The notes: generated by a model not told the origin, from the sequence alone. Positions 42,217-51,851 are shown, numbered from the stretch's first letter. The stretch is 64,000 nt of DNA from Shinella kummerowiae (GCF_009827055.1 NZ_WUMK01000005.1:434001-498000), one strand, 5' to 3'. Translations and numbers: made by a program.

Positions 42217-42567
42217 CGTGTATCCTCGTTTGAGAGTGGACTGACGCCGTGCCGGATATGCCGCAGGTTGCGCGCAGTCACCGGGAGACGGAACTCACTG
42301 GACACCGGGAAATATCGGCCGGCAGGTCTGCTACATGCGATTCGCGGGATAAGAATGCGCCCAAAGCGACATGGCATCAAGCCGAGCGGATCGCGACACG
42401 ATCCCCGTTTTGACGGATAGTAATGAAACCCACTCGCGTGTGGCGTCGCGATCTGGCGTAAATTTGGAAAAGTTTCATGCTTGCGGGTGGACAGCATCAA
42501 TCCCGCCAACGTATTGTCCGGATGAAAGAATCTTCAAGACAAGCGGCGAACTAGAGAGGCAGGGCGT
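42217..42567. other. Intergenic region, no clear gene
   Basis: About 350 bases between the DUF2934 gene and the small secreted-type ORF. Short frames on both strands show no family resemblance, ribosome site or codon pattern. It should hold the promoter of the DUF2934 gene and of the following ORF or the mrp operon. I see no clear EcfG, PHO or LexA site in it. Confidence 0.5.
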
Positions 42568-42951
42568 TTGGCAGCATTCGGGCAACAGCATCGACCGGTT
42601 TGTCGGGCTTTTCGCCTTCTTTGCACCTCGCTGACCTGTCTTTTGTTGTTGATATCGACGCTGTCGGCTCCCGCTACCGCCAGCGCCCCGTCGAAAGTGC
42701 TTCGATACGGCACACAGAAGGCGGCGAATACCTCATCTGCTCTTGCCGATATGGAATGCCGCAAGCGCCCCGTCGCTGGCAAGGCGACCCCGCTCGATGG
42801 CGGCGGTATCGATCTCGGCTGTCTATCGGCGAACACGGGCGTGTATGTGAACGGTACTGCCGTCAACGCGGCCATCGTTCCGCCTTTCGCGGCCGGCAGT
42901 GATCGTATCCAGACGCGTGGGGCGCGTGCCCCTCCGTGCAGTTTCGCCTGA
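42568..42951 (+). CDS. Hypothetical small secreted-type protein
   Basis: 127 residues from TTG 42568 (GAGGCAGGG upstream). Residues 13-40 look like a signal peptide (RAFRLLCTSLTCLLLLISTL, then SAPATASA). The mature part has three Cys and a Gly-rich core (PLDGGGIDLGCLSANTGVYV, NGTAVNAAIVPPF). Codons in the second half show the strong G/C third-base bias of real genes here, which the first half shows less. No family recognised. It lies 101 bases upstream of mrpA. The weak start and lack of recognised homologues keep confidence low. Confidence 0.45.
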   Translation: MAAFGQQHRPVCRAFRLLCTSLTCLLLLISTLSAPATASAPSKVLRYGTQKAANTSSALADMECRKRPVAGKATPLDGGGIDLGCLSANTGVYVNGTAVNAAIVPPFAAGSDRIQTRGARAPPCSFA

Positions 42952-43052
42952 CGACTGCCCCGATCGTCTCCATCGATCGCCGCAGTCTTCCCGATGTCGC
43001 CGGCGTGCCGGCATGTGAGAAGCTCTGACGTTCGAAAGCGATCGACCAATCG

Positions 43053-45971
43053 ATGACAGGTGAAATGATTCTGGTCCTGCTGGTCTGCCTTCCCTTTGCG
43101 GGAAGCCTTGCCGCGACCATTCTCTTGCGGACGGATTCCCGCATTCTTGCAGCGCGCATGTCGGGCGTCGTGTCGTTTGCCGCCCTCCTGTTGACGGCGG
43201 CGCTCTATCCGGCGGTGCGCGATGGCGGCAAGGTTCGGCTCGATCTCGAATGGCTGCCGCAGCTCGGATTGAACGTCACGCTGCGCATGGACGGCTTTGC
43301 CTGGCTTTTCGCCATGCTCATCACCGGCATCGGTTGCCTCGTCGTGCTCTATGCGCGGTACTACATGTCGGAAGAGGATCCGGTCCCGCGCTTCTTCTCC
43401 TTCCTGCTCGCCTTCATGGGCTCCATGCTTGGCATCGTGCTGTCGGGCAACATCATCCTGCTCTCGGTGTTTTGGGAGCTGACCAGCATCTTCTCCTTCC
43501 TGCTCATCAGCTACTGGCACAACAATGCCGCGGCGCGTGACGGCGCACGCATGGCGCTGACGATCACCGGCATTGGCGGCTTCTGCCTGCTCGCCGGCCT
43601 GCTGGTGCTCGGCCATATCGTCGGCAGCTATGACCTCGATGTGGTGCTCGCCTCTGGAGACCAGATCAAGGCGCATCCGCTCTATCTCACCGCGCTCGTG
43701 TTGATCCTCATGGGCGCATTGACCAAAAGCGCGCAGGTGCCGTTCCATTTCTGGCTGCCGAATGCCATGGCGGCGCCGACGCCGGTCTCGGCCTATCTGC
43801 ATTCCGCCACCATGGTGAAGGCGGGCGTCTTCCTGCTGGTGCGTTTCTGGCCGGCCCTGTCGGGCACCTATGAATGGTTCATGCTGGTCGGCATCGCCGG
43901 CATCAGCACGCTGATCCTCGGCGCCTATTTCGCCATGTTCCAGCAGGACCTGAAGGGCCTGCTCGCCTACTCGACGATCAGTCATCTGGGCCTCATCACC
44001 ACGCTGCTCAGCCTCGGCAGCCCCGTCGCTGCGGTCGCGGCGATCTTCCACATGATGAACCATGCCACCTTCAAGGCGTCGCTCTTCATGGCCGCCGGCA
44101 TCATCGATCATGAGACCGGCACGCGCGACATGCGACGATTAAGCGGGCTCCTGAAATACCTGCCGATCACCGGCACGCTCGCCATGGTGGCGAGCGCGGC
44201 CATGGCCGGCGTGCCGCTGCTCAACGGCTTCATCTCGAAAGAGATGTTCTTCGCCGAAGCCGTTGAAACGCACGCGGATTCCGTGCTCGACCGCATCCTG
44301 CCCTATATCGCGGTGCTCGCCGGCGCCTTCTCCGTCGCCTATTCGCTCCGCTTCATCCACATGGTGTTCTTCGGCCCTGAACCGACCGACCTGCCGAAGC
44401 CGAAACCGCACGAGCCGCCGCACTGGATGCGCTTCCCGATCGAATTCCTGGTGCTCGCCTGCCTGGTGGTCGGCATCATTCCCAGCCTGTCGATCGGCCC
44501 GTTCCTGCATTCGGCCGTCGTCTCCGTGCTTGGCGACCGCACGCCGGAATACAGCCTCGCTGTCTGGCACGGCATCAATACCCCACTCATCATGAGCGTG
44601 ATTGCGCTGGTCGGCGGCGTGGCGCTCTACGCGGTGATGAAGGACTACCTCGCCAAGTGCGACGATGGCCCACCGCTCTTCCGCCATCTCGGCGGCCAGC
44701 GCATCTTCGAGCGTGTGCTCGTGACTGTCTCGTGGAAATGGGCGCGCTGGATGGAAAGCCGCCTGGGCACACGCAATCTGCAGCCGCAGTTGCGCCTCAT
44801 CGCCGCTGCCGGTCTGCTGGCCGGTGTCTTGCCGCTCTATATCGCCGGCTTTGCGCCGACACCGCTCGCTTTTGACGGTATCGATCCGATCTTCGCCGCC
44901 GTCTGGTGTGTTGGGGCGTTCTGTGCGCTGGGTGCGGCCTATCAGGCGAAATATCACCGTCTTGCGGCGCTCGTCCTGCTTGGCGGCGCGGGCATCACCA
45001 CCTGCATCACCTTCGTCTGGCTGTCGGCCCCGGACCTTGCCATCACGCAGCTCGTCGTCGAGATCGTCACGACGGTCCTGTTGCTGCTCGGCCTGCGCTG
45101 GCTGCCGAAACGGTCCGAAAAGGTCGACAATTCGGTCACGTTTTCTGCCCGTAGCCGCCGCTTTCGCGACTTTCTGCTCGCGATTTCCTGCGGCTTCGGC
45201 ATGTTCGTTTTCTCCTACGCGATCATGAAGCAGCCGGTGCCTGATGCGATCGCCAGCTATTTCCTGGAGAAGGCCTATACCGAAGGCGGCGGGCGCAACG
45301 TGGTCAACGTCATCCTCGTCGACTTCCGCGGCTTCGACACGCTGGGCGAGATCGCCGTTCTCGCCATCGTGGCCCTGACCGTCTTCGCACTGCTGCGTCG
45401 CTTCCGCCCGGCGCCGGACAGCGTGGACAAGCCGGAACAGCAGCGCATCCAGAATGCCTATGACGCGGAACGCCCCGAGCGTTCGGCGGGCGATACCGTG
45501 CGCGACTACCTGCTCGTGCCGTCCGTGATCATGCAATGGATGTTCCCGGTCATCATCACCTTCTCGATCTACCTGCTCCTGCGTGGGCATGACCTGCCGG
45601 GCGGTGGCTTCGCCGCTGGCATCACCATGGCGATCGCCTTCCTGCTGCAATATCTTGCCGGCGGCGTGCGCTGGGCAGAAGACCGCCTGCGCATCCTGCC
45701 GCTGCGCTGGATGGGCATCGGCCTTCTTATGGCGGCCCTTACGGGCATGGGCGCCTGGCTGTTCGGCTATCCGTTCCTGACGACCTATTCGCAATATATC
45801 GAGCTACCCTTCATCGGCAAAATTCCGGCAGCGACCGCCCTCCTGTTCGATCTCGGCGTCTTCTCGCTCGTCGTTGGCGCCACGGTGCTCATCCTGATTG
45901 CGCTTGCACACCAGTCCATACGTACGCATCGGGTCCGCGGCCTCGAAGCCACCAAGGCGGAGGAAACCTGA
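43053..45971 (+). CDS. mrpA: MrpA/MrpB fusion, Na+(K+)/H+ antiporter subunit A
   Basis: 972 residues. The N-terminal two thirds is the ND5-like antiporter (DGFAWLFAMLITGIGCLVVL, SAQVPFHFWLPNAMAAPTPV with the conserved Lys, and HSATMVKAGVFLL). The MrpA-specific C-terminal part follows (about 600-780), then an MrpB-like domain (about 820-950; MFPVIITFSIYLLLRGHDLP, GGGFAAGITMAIAFLLQYLA). A/B fusion defines group 2 Mrp operons, which in rhizobia are also called pha. The complex exports Na+ or K+ in exchange for H+ and supports growth at alkaline pH and symbiosis in Sinorhizobium. The ATG at 43053 has no strong ribosome site. One-base overlap with mrpC. Confidence 0.95.
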   Translation: MTGEMILVLLVCLPFAGSLAATILLRTDSRILAARMSGVVSFAALLLTAALYPAVRDGGKVRLDLEWLPQLGLNVTLRMDGFAWLFAMLITGIGCLVVLYARYYMSEEDPVPRFFSFLLAFMGSMLGIVLSGNIILLSVFWELTSIFSFLLISYWHNNAAARDGARMALTITGIGGFCLLAGLLVLGHIVGSYDLDVVLASGDQIKAHPLYLTALVLILMGALTKSAQVPFHFWLPNAMAAPTPVSAYLHSATMVKAGVFLLVRFWPALSGTYEWFMLVGIAGISTLILGAYFAMFQQDLKGLLAYSTISHLGLITTLLSLGSPVAAVAAIFHMMNHATFKASLFMAAGIIDHETGTRDMRRLSGLLKYLPITGTLAMVASAAMAGVPLLNGFISKEMFFAEAVETHADSVLDRILPYIAVLAGAFSVAYSLRFIHMVFFGPEPTDLPKPKPHEPPHWMRFPIEFLVLACLVVGIIPSLSIGPFLHSAVVSVLGDRTPEYSLAVWHGINTPLIMSVIALVGGVALYAVMKDYLAKCDDGPPLFRHLGGQRIFERVLVTVSWKWARWMESRLGTRNLQPQLRLIAAAGLLAGVLPLYIAGFAPTPLAFDGIDPIFAAVWCVGAFCALGAAYQAKYHRLAALVLLGGAGITTCITFVWLSAPDLAITQLVVEIVTTVLLLLGLRWLPKRSEKVDNSVTFSARSRRFRDFLLAISCGFGMFVFSYAIMKQPVPDAIASYFLEKAYTEGGGRNVVNVILVDFRGFDTLGEIAVLAIVALTVFALLRRFRPAPDSVDKPEQQRIQNAYDAERPERSAGDTVRDYLLVPSVIMQWMFPVIITFSIYLLLRGHDLPGGGFAAGITMAIAFLLQYLAGGVRWAEDRLRILPLRWMGIGLLMAALTGMGAWLFGYPFLTTYSQYIELPFIGKIPAATALLFDLGVFSLVVGATVLILIALAHQSIRTHRVRGLEATKAEET

Positions 45972-46309
45972 TGGAACTCGTCCTTTCGATCGGTATCGGC
46001 ATCATGACGGGGTCCGGTGTCTGGCTCATCCTGCGCCCGCGCACCTATCAGGTCATCATCGGCCTTTCGCTGCTGTCCTATGCGGTCAACCTCTTCATCT
46101 TCGGCGTCGGCGGCGTGAAGTCCAATGCCGCGCCGTTGCTCGGCGAGGGCGTCGATATCTCGACGGTGACCGATCCGGTACCGCACGCGCTGGTGCTGAC
46201 CGCCATCGTCATCGGCTTTGCCACGACGGCACTCTTCCTCGTGGTTCTACTCGCCGCGCGCGGCCTGACCGGCACAGACCATGTCGACGGCAGGGAGCAG
46301 CCGAAATGA
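45971..46309 (+). CDS. mrpC: MrpC, antiporter subunit C
   Basis: 112 residues, NuoK-like, three membrane segments: VLSIGIGIMTGSGVWLILRP, YQVIIGLSLLSYAVNLFIFG and VLTAIVIGFATTALFLVVLL, with the usual loop PVPHALVLTAIVIG. The ATG shares a base with the mrpA stop (TGATG), and the stop overlaps mrpD (ATGA). Confidence 0.95.
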   Translation: MELVLSIGIGIMTGSGVWLILRPRTYQVIIGLSLLSYAVNLFIFGVGGVKSNAAPLLGEGVDISTVTDPVPHALVLTAIVIGFATTALFLVVLLAARGLTGTDHVDGREQPK

Positions 46310-47943
46310 GCGGCTGGCAGCAACACCTCATCATCGCGCCGATCCTCATCCCGCTTGTCGCCGGCGCAACGCTGCTCTTCTTCGATGAGCGCGAGCGCGT
46401 CATCAAGGCCATGATCAGCGTCGTTTCGGGCCTGGCGCTTGCCGCCGTCGCCATCAGCCTGTTCCGGCTTGCCAATAGCGGCGAGGGCACCTTCGAGGGT
46501 GTCTATATGCTCGGCAACTGGCCGGCGCCCTTCGGTATCGTGCTGGTGGTCGACCGGCTGTCGGCATTGATGCTCGTCCTCGCCTCGATCCTGGCGATCC
46601 CCACGCTCGTCTATGCGCTCGCCCGCTGGCACACCGCGGGGGCGCATTTCCATTCGTTGTTCCAGTTCCTGCTGATGGGGCTCAACGGTGCGTTCCTGAC
46701 GGGGGACCTTTTCAACCTCTTCGTCTTCTTCGAGGTGATGCTGGCCGCATCCTATGGCCTGCTGATGCACGGCTCCGGTTCCATGCGCGTCAAGGCGGGT
46801 CTGCACTACATCGCCGTCAACCTTGCGGCGGCGCTCTGCTTCCTGATCGGCGTCAGCGCCATCTACGGTTCGGCGGGCACGCTCAACATGGCGGATCTCG
46901 CCGTGCGCATCGGCGAAATCGAAGGCGAGCGACGCATGCTGCTGGAGGCCGGCGCCGGCATTCTTGGCATCGTCTTCCTCATCAAGGCCGGTATGTGGCC
47001 GCTGAATTTCTGGCTGCCGGGTGCTTACAGTGCCGCGACCGCTCCGGTTGCCGGTATTTTCGCGATCATGAGCAAGGTCGGCATCTACGTCATCCTGCGC
47101 CTCTCGTTGCTGGTCTTCGGGCAGGGCGCTTCCGCCGGCCTCGGGCTCAACGTCCTGCTCTACGGCGGCATGGCGACCATCGCCTTCGGCACGATCGGCG
47201 TGCTGGCCTCGCAGGCGCTGGGGCGGCTGGCAAGTTACTCCGTGCTCGTCTCCTCGGGGACCCTGCTCGCCGTGCTCGGCCTCAACAATGGCATGGTGAC
47301 GGCCGGCGCGCTCTTCTACATGGTGAGCTCCACGCTCACGATCGCCGCCTTCTTCCTGCTCATCGAACTCGTCGAGCGCGGGCAGGACGCCGGCGCGTCG
47401 GTTCTCGCCGTGACGATGGAAGCCTATGGCGATGCGGACGAGGAGGATGAAGAGGTCGAGGTCGGCGTCACCATGCCGGGGACGATCGCGGTGCTCGGCA
47501 TCTGCTTTGCCGCCTGCGGCATCCTGCTCTCGGGCCTGCCGCCGCTCTCCGGCTTCGTTGCGAAGTTTGCCATGCTGTCGGGCATGATCGGCACGAGTGC
47601 GCAGGGTGACACACCCATTGCTGCCTCCGCCTGGTGGATCGTCGGTCTGCTCATCCTGTCTGGGCTCGCCGCACTCATCTCCATGACGCGCGCCGGCATC
47701 CGCACCTTCTGGGCCTCGATGGAGGGCACGGTGCCGCGCGTGCTCGTCATGGAAATGGCGCCTGTCATGCTGCTGATCGCCCTGACGCTCGCATTGACCA
47801 TCAAGGCGGGGCCGGCGATGAGCTATATGGAGGAGACCGTCCGGAACCTGCAGCAGCCAACGACCTATATCGATGCCGTGATCAATGCGCGCCGCGCAGG
47901 CGTGAGCGAACCGAGCGGGCCGGATGGCGGGGGAGGGCTCTGA
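46306..47943 (+). CDS. mrpD: MrpD, ND2/ND4-like antiporter subunit D
   Basis: 545 residues with 13-14 membrane segments. The antiporter core shows SLFQFLLMGLNGAFLTGDLF, LIKAGMWPLNFWLPGAYSAA and MSKVGIYVILRL. A strongly acidic cytoplasmic stretch (EAYGDADEEDEEVEVG, about 370-390) interrupts the membrane part. MrpA and MrpD carry proton/cation translocation. ATG 46306 overlaps mrpC; a longer frame from 45898 runs through mrpC and is rejected. Confidence 0.95.
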   Translation: MSGWQQHLIIAPILIPLVAGATLLFFDERERVIKAMISVVSGLALAAVAISLFRLANSGEGTFEGVYMLGNWPAPFGIVLVVDRLSALMLVLASILAIPTLVYALARWHTAGAHFHSLFQFLLMGLNGAFLTGDLFNLFVFFEVMLAASYGLLMHGSGSMRVKAGLHYIAVNLAAALCFLIGVSAIYGSAGTLNMADLAVRIGEIEGERRMLLEAGAGILGIVFLIKAGMWPLNFWLPGAYSAATAPVAGIFAIMSKVGIYVILRLSLLVFGQGASAGLGLNVLLYGGMATIAFGTIGVLASQALGRLASYSVLVSSGTLLAVLGLNNGMVTAGALFYMVSSTLTIAAFFLLIELVERGQDAGASVLAVTMEAYGDADEEDEEVEVGVTMPGTIAVLGICFAACGILLSGLPPLSGFVAKFAMLSGMIGTSAQGDTPIAASAWWIVGLLILSGLAALISMTRAGIRTFWASMEGTVPRVLVMEMAPVMLLIALTLALTIKAGPAMSYMEETVRNLQQPTTYIDAVINARRAGVSEPSGPDGGGGL

Positions 47944-47944
47944 C

Positions 47945-48421
47945 ATGCTGCCCTATCCGCTTCTGAGCGCCTCGCTCGTCATCATGTGGCTTGCCCTCAA
48001 CGGGTTTACGCTCGGTCATCTTATTCTTGGCTGCATCGTTTCGGTCTTCGCCTCCTGGGGCATGGCGGCGCTCCGCCCTGTCAAGCCACGCCTGCCCAAA
48101 TGGTACCTGCTGCCCAAGCTGGTCAGCATCGTACTCTATGACATCGTGCGCTCGAACATCGCCGTCGCCTCCATCCTGCTGACGGGACGCAGCAAGCGCA
48201 TCAAATCCGGCTTCATAACCGTTCCGCTGGAACTGGAGAACCCGACGGCGCTCGCCGTACTCGCCGTCGTGGTGACGAGCACGCCGGGAACCGCCTGGCT
48301 GGAATACAACTCGCTGAACAAGTCGGTGCTGATCCATGTGCTCGACCTCGTCGACGAGGAAGCGTGGCGTGTGTTGATCAAGACCCGCTACGAGGCGCTG
48401 CTGCTGGAGATCTTCGAATGA
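47945..48421 (+). CDS. mrpE: MrpE, antiporter subunit E
   Basis: 158 residues. Two N-terminal membrane segments ([39 protein letters not shown]), then the soluble MrpE domain with [20 protein letters not shown] and STPGTAW. ATG 47945 is one base after the mrpD stop; the stop overlaps mrpF (ATGA). Confidence 0.94.
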   Translation: MLPYPLLSASLVIMWLALNGFTLGHLILGCIVSVFASWGMAALRPVKPRLPKWYLLPKLVSIVLYDIVRSNIAVASILLTGRSKRIKSGFITVPLELENPTALAVLAVVVTSTPGTAWLEYNSLNKSVLIHVLDLVDEEAWRVLIKTRYEALLLEIFE

Positions 48422-48699
48422 GCCACACGATCCTCCTCTGGTCCGTCACCTTTGCGCAGATCTGCCTGGCCACCGCGATGGCGCTTGCCGCCCTGCGCAT
48501 GTCGCGCGGCCCGCGCGCGCAGGACCGCGTGCTGGCACTCGACACGCTGTACGTGAACTCCATGCTTCTCCTCATGGTGTTCGGCATGCGCACCGGCAAG
48601 GTCATCTATTTCGAAGCTTCCCTGGTGATGGGCATGCTTGGCTTCGTCGCGACGGTTGCCCTCGCCAAATTCCTGATGCGGGGGGAGGTGATCGAATGA
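48418..48699 (+). CDS. mrpF: MrpF, antiporter subunit F
   Basis: 93 residues, three membrane segments ([59 protein letters not shown]) with the family motif [15 protein letters not shown]. MrpF proteins are also linked to solute efflux in some bacteria. ATGA overlaps with mrpE and mrpG. Confidence 0.93.
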   Translation: MSHTILLWSVTFAQICLATAMALAALRMSRGPRAQDRVLALDTLYVNSMLLLMVFGMRTGKVIYFEASLVMGMLGFVATVALAKFLMRGEVIE

Positions 48700-49085
48700 G
48701 CACGATCGAACATGCAAGCGAACTGCCGGCCTGGGCAGCACTCCTTGTCTCCTTCTTCTTGGTTGTCGGCGCCGGGCTCACGCTGATCGGCACGATCGGT
48801 TTCGTCCGCTTGCCGACCTTCTACGAGCGCATCCATGCGCCAACGCTGGGCACGAGCTGGGGCACGGGCGGCATCGTCATGGCCTCGATGATTTTCTTCA
48901 CCGTGCTTGCCACGCGGCCCGTCGTTCACGAAATTTTGATTGGCATCTTTGTGACAGTCACCACGCCGGTCACGCTCATGCTGCTCGCCCGTGCGGCGCT
49001 GCATCGCGACCGAACCGAAGGAAATCCGGGCGTTCCAGCCGAAGGGCCCGTCCAGTCGCCGGGCGAGAGCGTGGACGCCAAGTGA
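48696..49085 (+). CDS. mrpG: MrpG, antiporter subunit G
   Basis: 129 residues. Three membrane segments; the family motif [20 protein letters not shown] is present. The last 25 residues are hydrophilic ([17 protein letters not shown]). Last gene of the mrp operon. Downstream lie two dyads (49107, 49145), either of which could belong to the next gene's promoter. Confidence 0.94.
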   Translation: MSTIEHASELPAWAALLVSFFLVVGAGLTLIGTIGFVRLPTFYERIHAPTLGTSWGTGGIVMASMIFFTVLATRPVVHEILIGIFVTVTTPVTLMLLARAALHRDRTEGNPGVPAEGPVQSPGESVDAK

Positions 49086-49106
49086 TCTCCCGGTTGTAAG
49101 GACTTT

Positions 49107-49118
49107 GGAACATGTTCC
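49107..49118. promoter_or_regulatory. 12-bp perfect palindrome GGAACATGTTCC
   Basis: Perfect 12-bp palindrome with no spacer, 98 bases before the glycosyltransferase start and just after the mrp operon. A compact dyad in front of a polysaccharide gene suggests an operator. I do not recognise the factor. Confidence 0.4.
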
Positions 49119-49144
49119 GGCAATATTAAGGCTGCCCCCTCTAA

Positions 49145-49165
49145 TTTGCCCGCTCATGGGGCAAA
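49145..49165. promoter_or_regulatory. 7-bp dyad upstream of the glycosyltransferase gene
   Basis: TTTGCCC / GGGCAAA with a 7-base spacer, 51 bases before the start. It may be a second operator or an RNA hairpin in the leader. Seen in the sequence; function inferred. Confidence 0.3.
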
Positions 49166-49215
49166 GCCATTCAAAACCCGCCGCCCGTGATGCGTCGATC
49201 ATGGAAGAGACGATC

Positions 49216-50340
49216 ATGCATGCCAGGAAAATTGTCGTCTTGACGTCGCACGTCTTCCTCGACGGCTTCAGGAAGGCGAGCATCCATTTTGTCACGCGCA
49301 ACTGGGCGACGGCCGGGCATGACGTGTTTTTCACGACAGTCGGCCACAGCGGGCTGAGCCGCTTCAAACAGAAGGCGCGGCTGGAGGCGTTGCGCCGCAC
49401 GCAAGGCAATCGCTACGCAGAGATCGAGCCGCACCTTCACGCGGGTGCCTATCTGCCGCCAATCCATGCCTTCAGCACGTCCAACCCGCTCGTCAATGCT
49501 GCGGTGAAACCGCTTTTCGCGCTCTATGGGCGATATCTTCCCGGATTCGTGGCGCAGAAGATCAAGGAGGCGGATCTCGTGGTCGTCGAAAGCGGCACGC
49601 CGGTCGCCTTCGTTCCGCTCCTCCGGCAGTTGAACCCGAAGGCGAAACTGCTCTATTTCTGCCGTGATCTCCTGAACAGCGTGGGAGCGGCACCCTATCT
49701 TTGCGAAACCGAGCGTCGGGTCATCGGGTCGTTCGACAGCATCTGCGTTCCGTCGCGCCACCTTGGCGAGATGCTTCCGCCGGGGGGCAAAGTGAACTTC
49801 GTCCCGCAGGGCATCGAAGGGGCTGCCTTCGACAAAGCCGACGTCTCACCCTATCCGCAAGGGAGCCGCAATGCGGTCGCCGTCGGCGATATGCTGTTCG
49901 ACCAGGCCGCCGTGGAGCAGATGGCAGCCGTCGCGCCCGAAGTGACGTTTCATCTCTTTGGCATCCGGTGGCGCGGGGATGTGCCCAGCAATATCGAGGT
50001 TCATGGCGAGCAGTCGTTCGAAACTCTGGCCGCCTATATCCGCCATGCCAATATCGGACTGGCGCCTTACAAGGTGAACACCAGCGAAGTCTATCTGGCG
50101 GAATCGAGCCTCAAGCTGCTGCAATACGGCTACTGCCTGCTTCCAGTCGTGCTTCCGGATATCATTCCCGTGTCGCGGGGCAACGAAATCACCTATTCGC
50201 TCGATGCGGCCAACGATTGGCGGGCCATCATCGACACCGCACTCGGCTGGCCACACGATCCGACCTACCGTGACGGCATTCTCAGCTGGGAGGACGTGGC
50301 GGCGCAGACGCTCGACACGGTGTTTCCGCAGCAGGCTTAA
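49216..50340 (+). CDS. GumK-like glycosyltransferase
   Basis: 374 residues. The N-terminus VVLTSHVFLDGFRKASIHFV and GHDVFFTTVGHSGLSRF resembles GumK-type (GT70) glucuronosyltransferases of exopolysaccharide synthesis. GT-B fold features: a central linker, then VGDMLFDQAAVEQMAAVAPE and the C-terminal nucleotide-sugar site around LAPYKVNTSEVYLAESSLKL. ATG 49216 has GGAAGAGA about 6 bases upstream; ATG 49201 has none. The frame continues upstream into mrpG but only the 49216 start fits. It probably transfers a sugar acid to a lipid-linked oligosaccharide at the inner membrane. Convergent with the flippase gene (4-base overlap). Confidence 0.8.
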   Translation: MHARKIVVLTSHVFLDGFRKASIHFVTRNWATAGHDVFFTTVGHSGLSRFKQKARLEALRRTQGNRYAEIEPHLHAGAYLPPIHAFSTSNPLVNAAVKPLFALYGRYLPGFVAQKIKEADLVVVESGTPVAFVPLLRQLNPKAKLLYFCRDLLNSVGAAPYLCETERRVIGSFDSICVPSRHLGEMLPPGGKVNFVPQGIEGAAFDKADVSPYPQGSRNAVAVGDMLFDQAAVEQMAAVAPEVTFHLFGIRWRGDVPSNIEVHGEQSFETLAAYIRHANIGLAPYKVNTSEVYLAESSLKLLQYGYCLLPVVLPDIIPVSRGNEITYSLDAANDWRAIIDTALGWPHDPTYRDGILSWEDVAAQTLDTVFPQQA

Positions 50341-51851
50341 CCGGTTCTCGCCGGAGATGCGGCAATCAGCTCGACAAGGCGTTGAGCAAGGGGGCGCAGC
50401 GCCCCCGGCAGGCGCGTTTCGACCAACTGGAACAGGCGTGTTGCCTCGTCCGTCGCGATGAGACCAAGCAGCCGGATTGCCACCAGATAGACGAGGGCAC
50501 CCGTACCAATAGCCAGAACGATCCCGATTATACCCGGCACCACCACCGTGGCGGCAAAGGCCGCGACGCCGCAGAGGCTCGCGGCGACCAGCGTGCGTAA
50601 AAGCGCATTCCAGGGGGCCGAGGGACCACCATCGCTGCTTGCGGCCCGCAGCAAAAACGCCAGTGTCAGTGTTTCGGACAGGACCCGGACCACCGCCGCG
50701 CCCCAAATTCCCGCGACCGGCACGACGATGATCAGCAGGGTAAAAATCAGCGCTGCGGAAAGAAGCGTCACATGCATCAAGGTGCGCGCCCGCGCGCCGG
50801 CGGCTAGAGAGGCCCAGGGCACCACGGCGATCCCGGCCGGCACGGAAGCCAGCATGAACAGCACGGCGGCATTTGCAGCCGGCGCAAAGTCATTGCCGAA
50901 GACGAGAGGAACGAGCGGGCCGACGACCGCCGCCCCACCAATGCCGAGCGGCATCATGAAGAGGGCGGTCAACCGCAGGCTGTTCCTGTAGAGTTCGCTG
51001 GGCGGACCGGAGGCGCCTTCGCTGGGCGCGCGCGCCGTAAGGCCAACGAGGAAAGCGGGCGACAGTTGGAGGGTCATCTGGCCCACCAGACCAGCAAACA
51101 CCACGGCGGCAGCGAAATAGCCGACATCCGCATCGGCGAGGAAATAGCCGATGACGAGGTATTCGATGCGTGTGAGCAGGATGATGTCGATCGCGTCGCT
51201 TGCCCACATGCTGCGGCGGTAGCTCTGCATTTCGGGCGACAGGACGGTTGCCTCCGGCGCGGAGCGGCGGCCGAGATGTTTGGGCAGGCTGAGAGCCTGC
51301 GGCAGATACCGGGTCAGCATGCCGAGAAAGGCGCCGCCCGGCCCCACCAGAAAGGCGCCCATGAAGACGAGCGGTATTTGCAAGAGGCTCCCGACGGCAG
51401 TGATGGCGGCAACCTCGCCGAAGCGCCCACGCCCACGCGCGGCCGCGGCCGAGAAGGCGGAAAAGACATAGGCGAGGAAAAGCACGCTTGCAGCGATCCA
51501 GATCCAGGGTGCCGGGCGGCCCAGGGTTCTGTGATAAAGGCCATAGGCAAGAAGCAGCAGGAAAACCACGAGCACGACGGGCAGGAACGACTTGAAGGCC
51601 TGCCGCACGACCGGACGCCATGCCGGCTCGCCCTGATCGCGTAGTGCTGCCACGTAGCGCAGAACCATCTGCGGAAATCCCCGGTCCGCAAGCGCGGCGG
51701 CGCAGACGACCACCCACATGGCATAGGCGACCGTGCCCGAGCCGGCCGGGCCGAGCACGCGCGCGTTTATGACGCTGACGAGAAAGCCTGCCATCAGCGA
51801 TACGAGTGTTGCCGCCAAATTGAGCAGGGAAGAGCCGAGGATGCTGGTCAT
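50337..51851 (-). CDS. Polysaccharide flippase (Wzx/MATE-like, oligosaccharide_flippase family)
   Basis: 504 residues with about 12-14 membrane segments from SILGSSLLNLAATLVSLMAG to the end. The segment ARVLGPAGSGTVAYAMWVVV matches polysaccharide biosynthesis/flippase proteins (RfbX/Wzx). It would move a lipid-linked repeat unit across the inner membrane. ATG 51851 follows AAAAGGG; an in-frame ATG at 51893 has no ribosome site and adds a basic stretch. Divergent from the ATP-grasp gene at 51937. Confidence 0.85.
   Translation of the reverse strand: MTSILGSSLLNLAATLVSLMAGFLVSVINARVLGPAGSGTVAYAMWVVVCAAALADRGFPQMVLRYVAALRDQGEPAWRPVVRQAFKSFLPVVLVVFLLLLAYGLYHRTLGRPAPWIWIAASVLFLAYVFSAFSAAAARGRGRFGEVAAITAVGSLLQIPLVFMGAFLVGPGGAFLGMLTRYLPQALSLPKHLGRRSAPEATVLSPEMQSYRRSMWASDAIDIILLTRIEYLVIGYFLADADVGYFAAAVVFAGLVGQMTLQLSPAFLVGLTARAPSEGASGPPSELYRNSLRLTALFMMPLGIGGAAVVGPLVPLVFGNDFAPAANAAVLFMLASVPAGIAVVPWASLAAGARARTLMHVTLLSAALIFTLLIIVVPVAGIWGAAVVRVLSETLTLAFLLRAASSDGGPSAPWNALLRTLVAASLCGVAAFAATVVVPGIIGIVLAIGTGALVYLVAIRLLGLIATDEATRLFQLVETRLPGALRPLAQRLVELIAASPARTG

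Noticed and set aside
42127-42420. 97-residue plus-strand frame overlapping the DUF2934 gene
   Set aside because: No ribosome site, Arg-rich shadow composition and overlap with the divergent gene start.
42534-44111. 525-residue open frame on the minus strand over the start of mrpA
   Set aside because: It is antisense to a clear mrpA, rich in His, Arg, Glu and Asp as expected from a high-GC shadow frame, and has no recognisable domain.
44139-45794. 551-residue open frame on the minus strand inside mrpA
   Set aside because: Shadow of mrpA with low-complexity composition and no ribosome site or family match.
46078-47946. 622-residue minus-strand frame covering mrpD
   Set aside because: Antisense to a confidently identified mrpD; charged, repetitive composition typical of a shadow frame.
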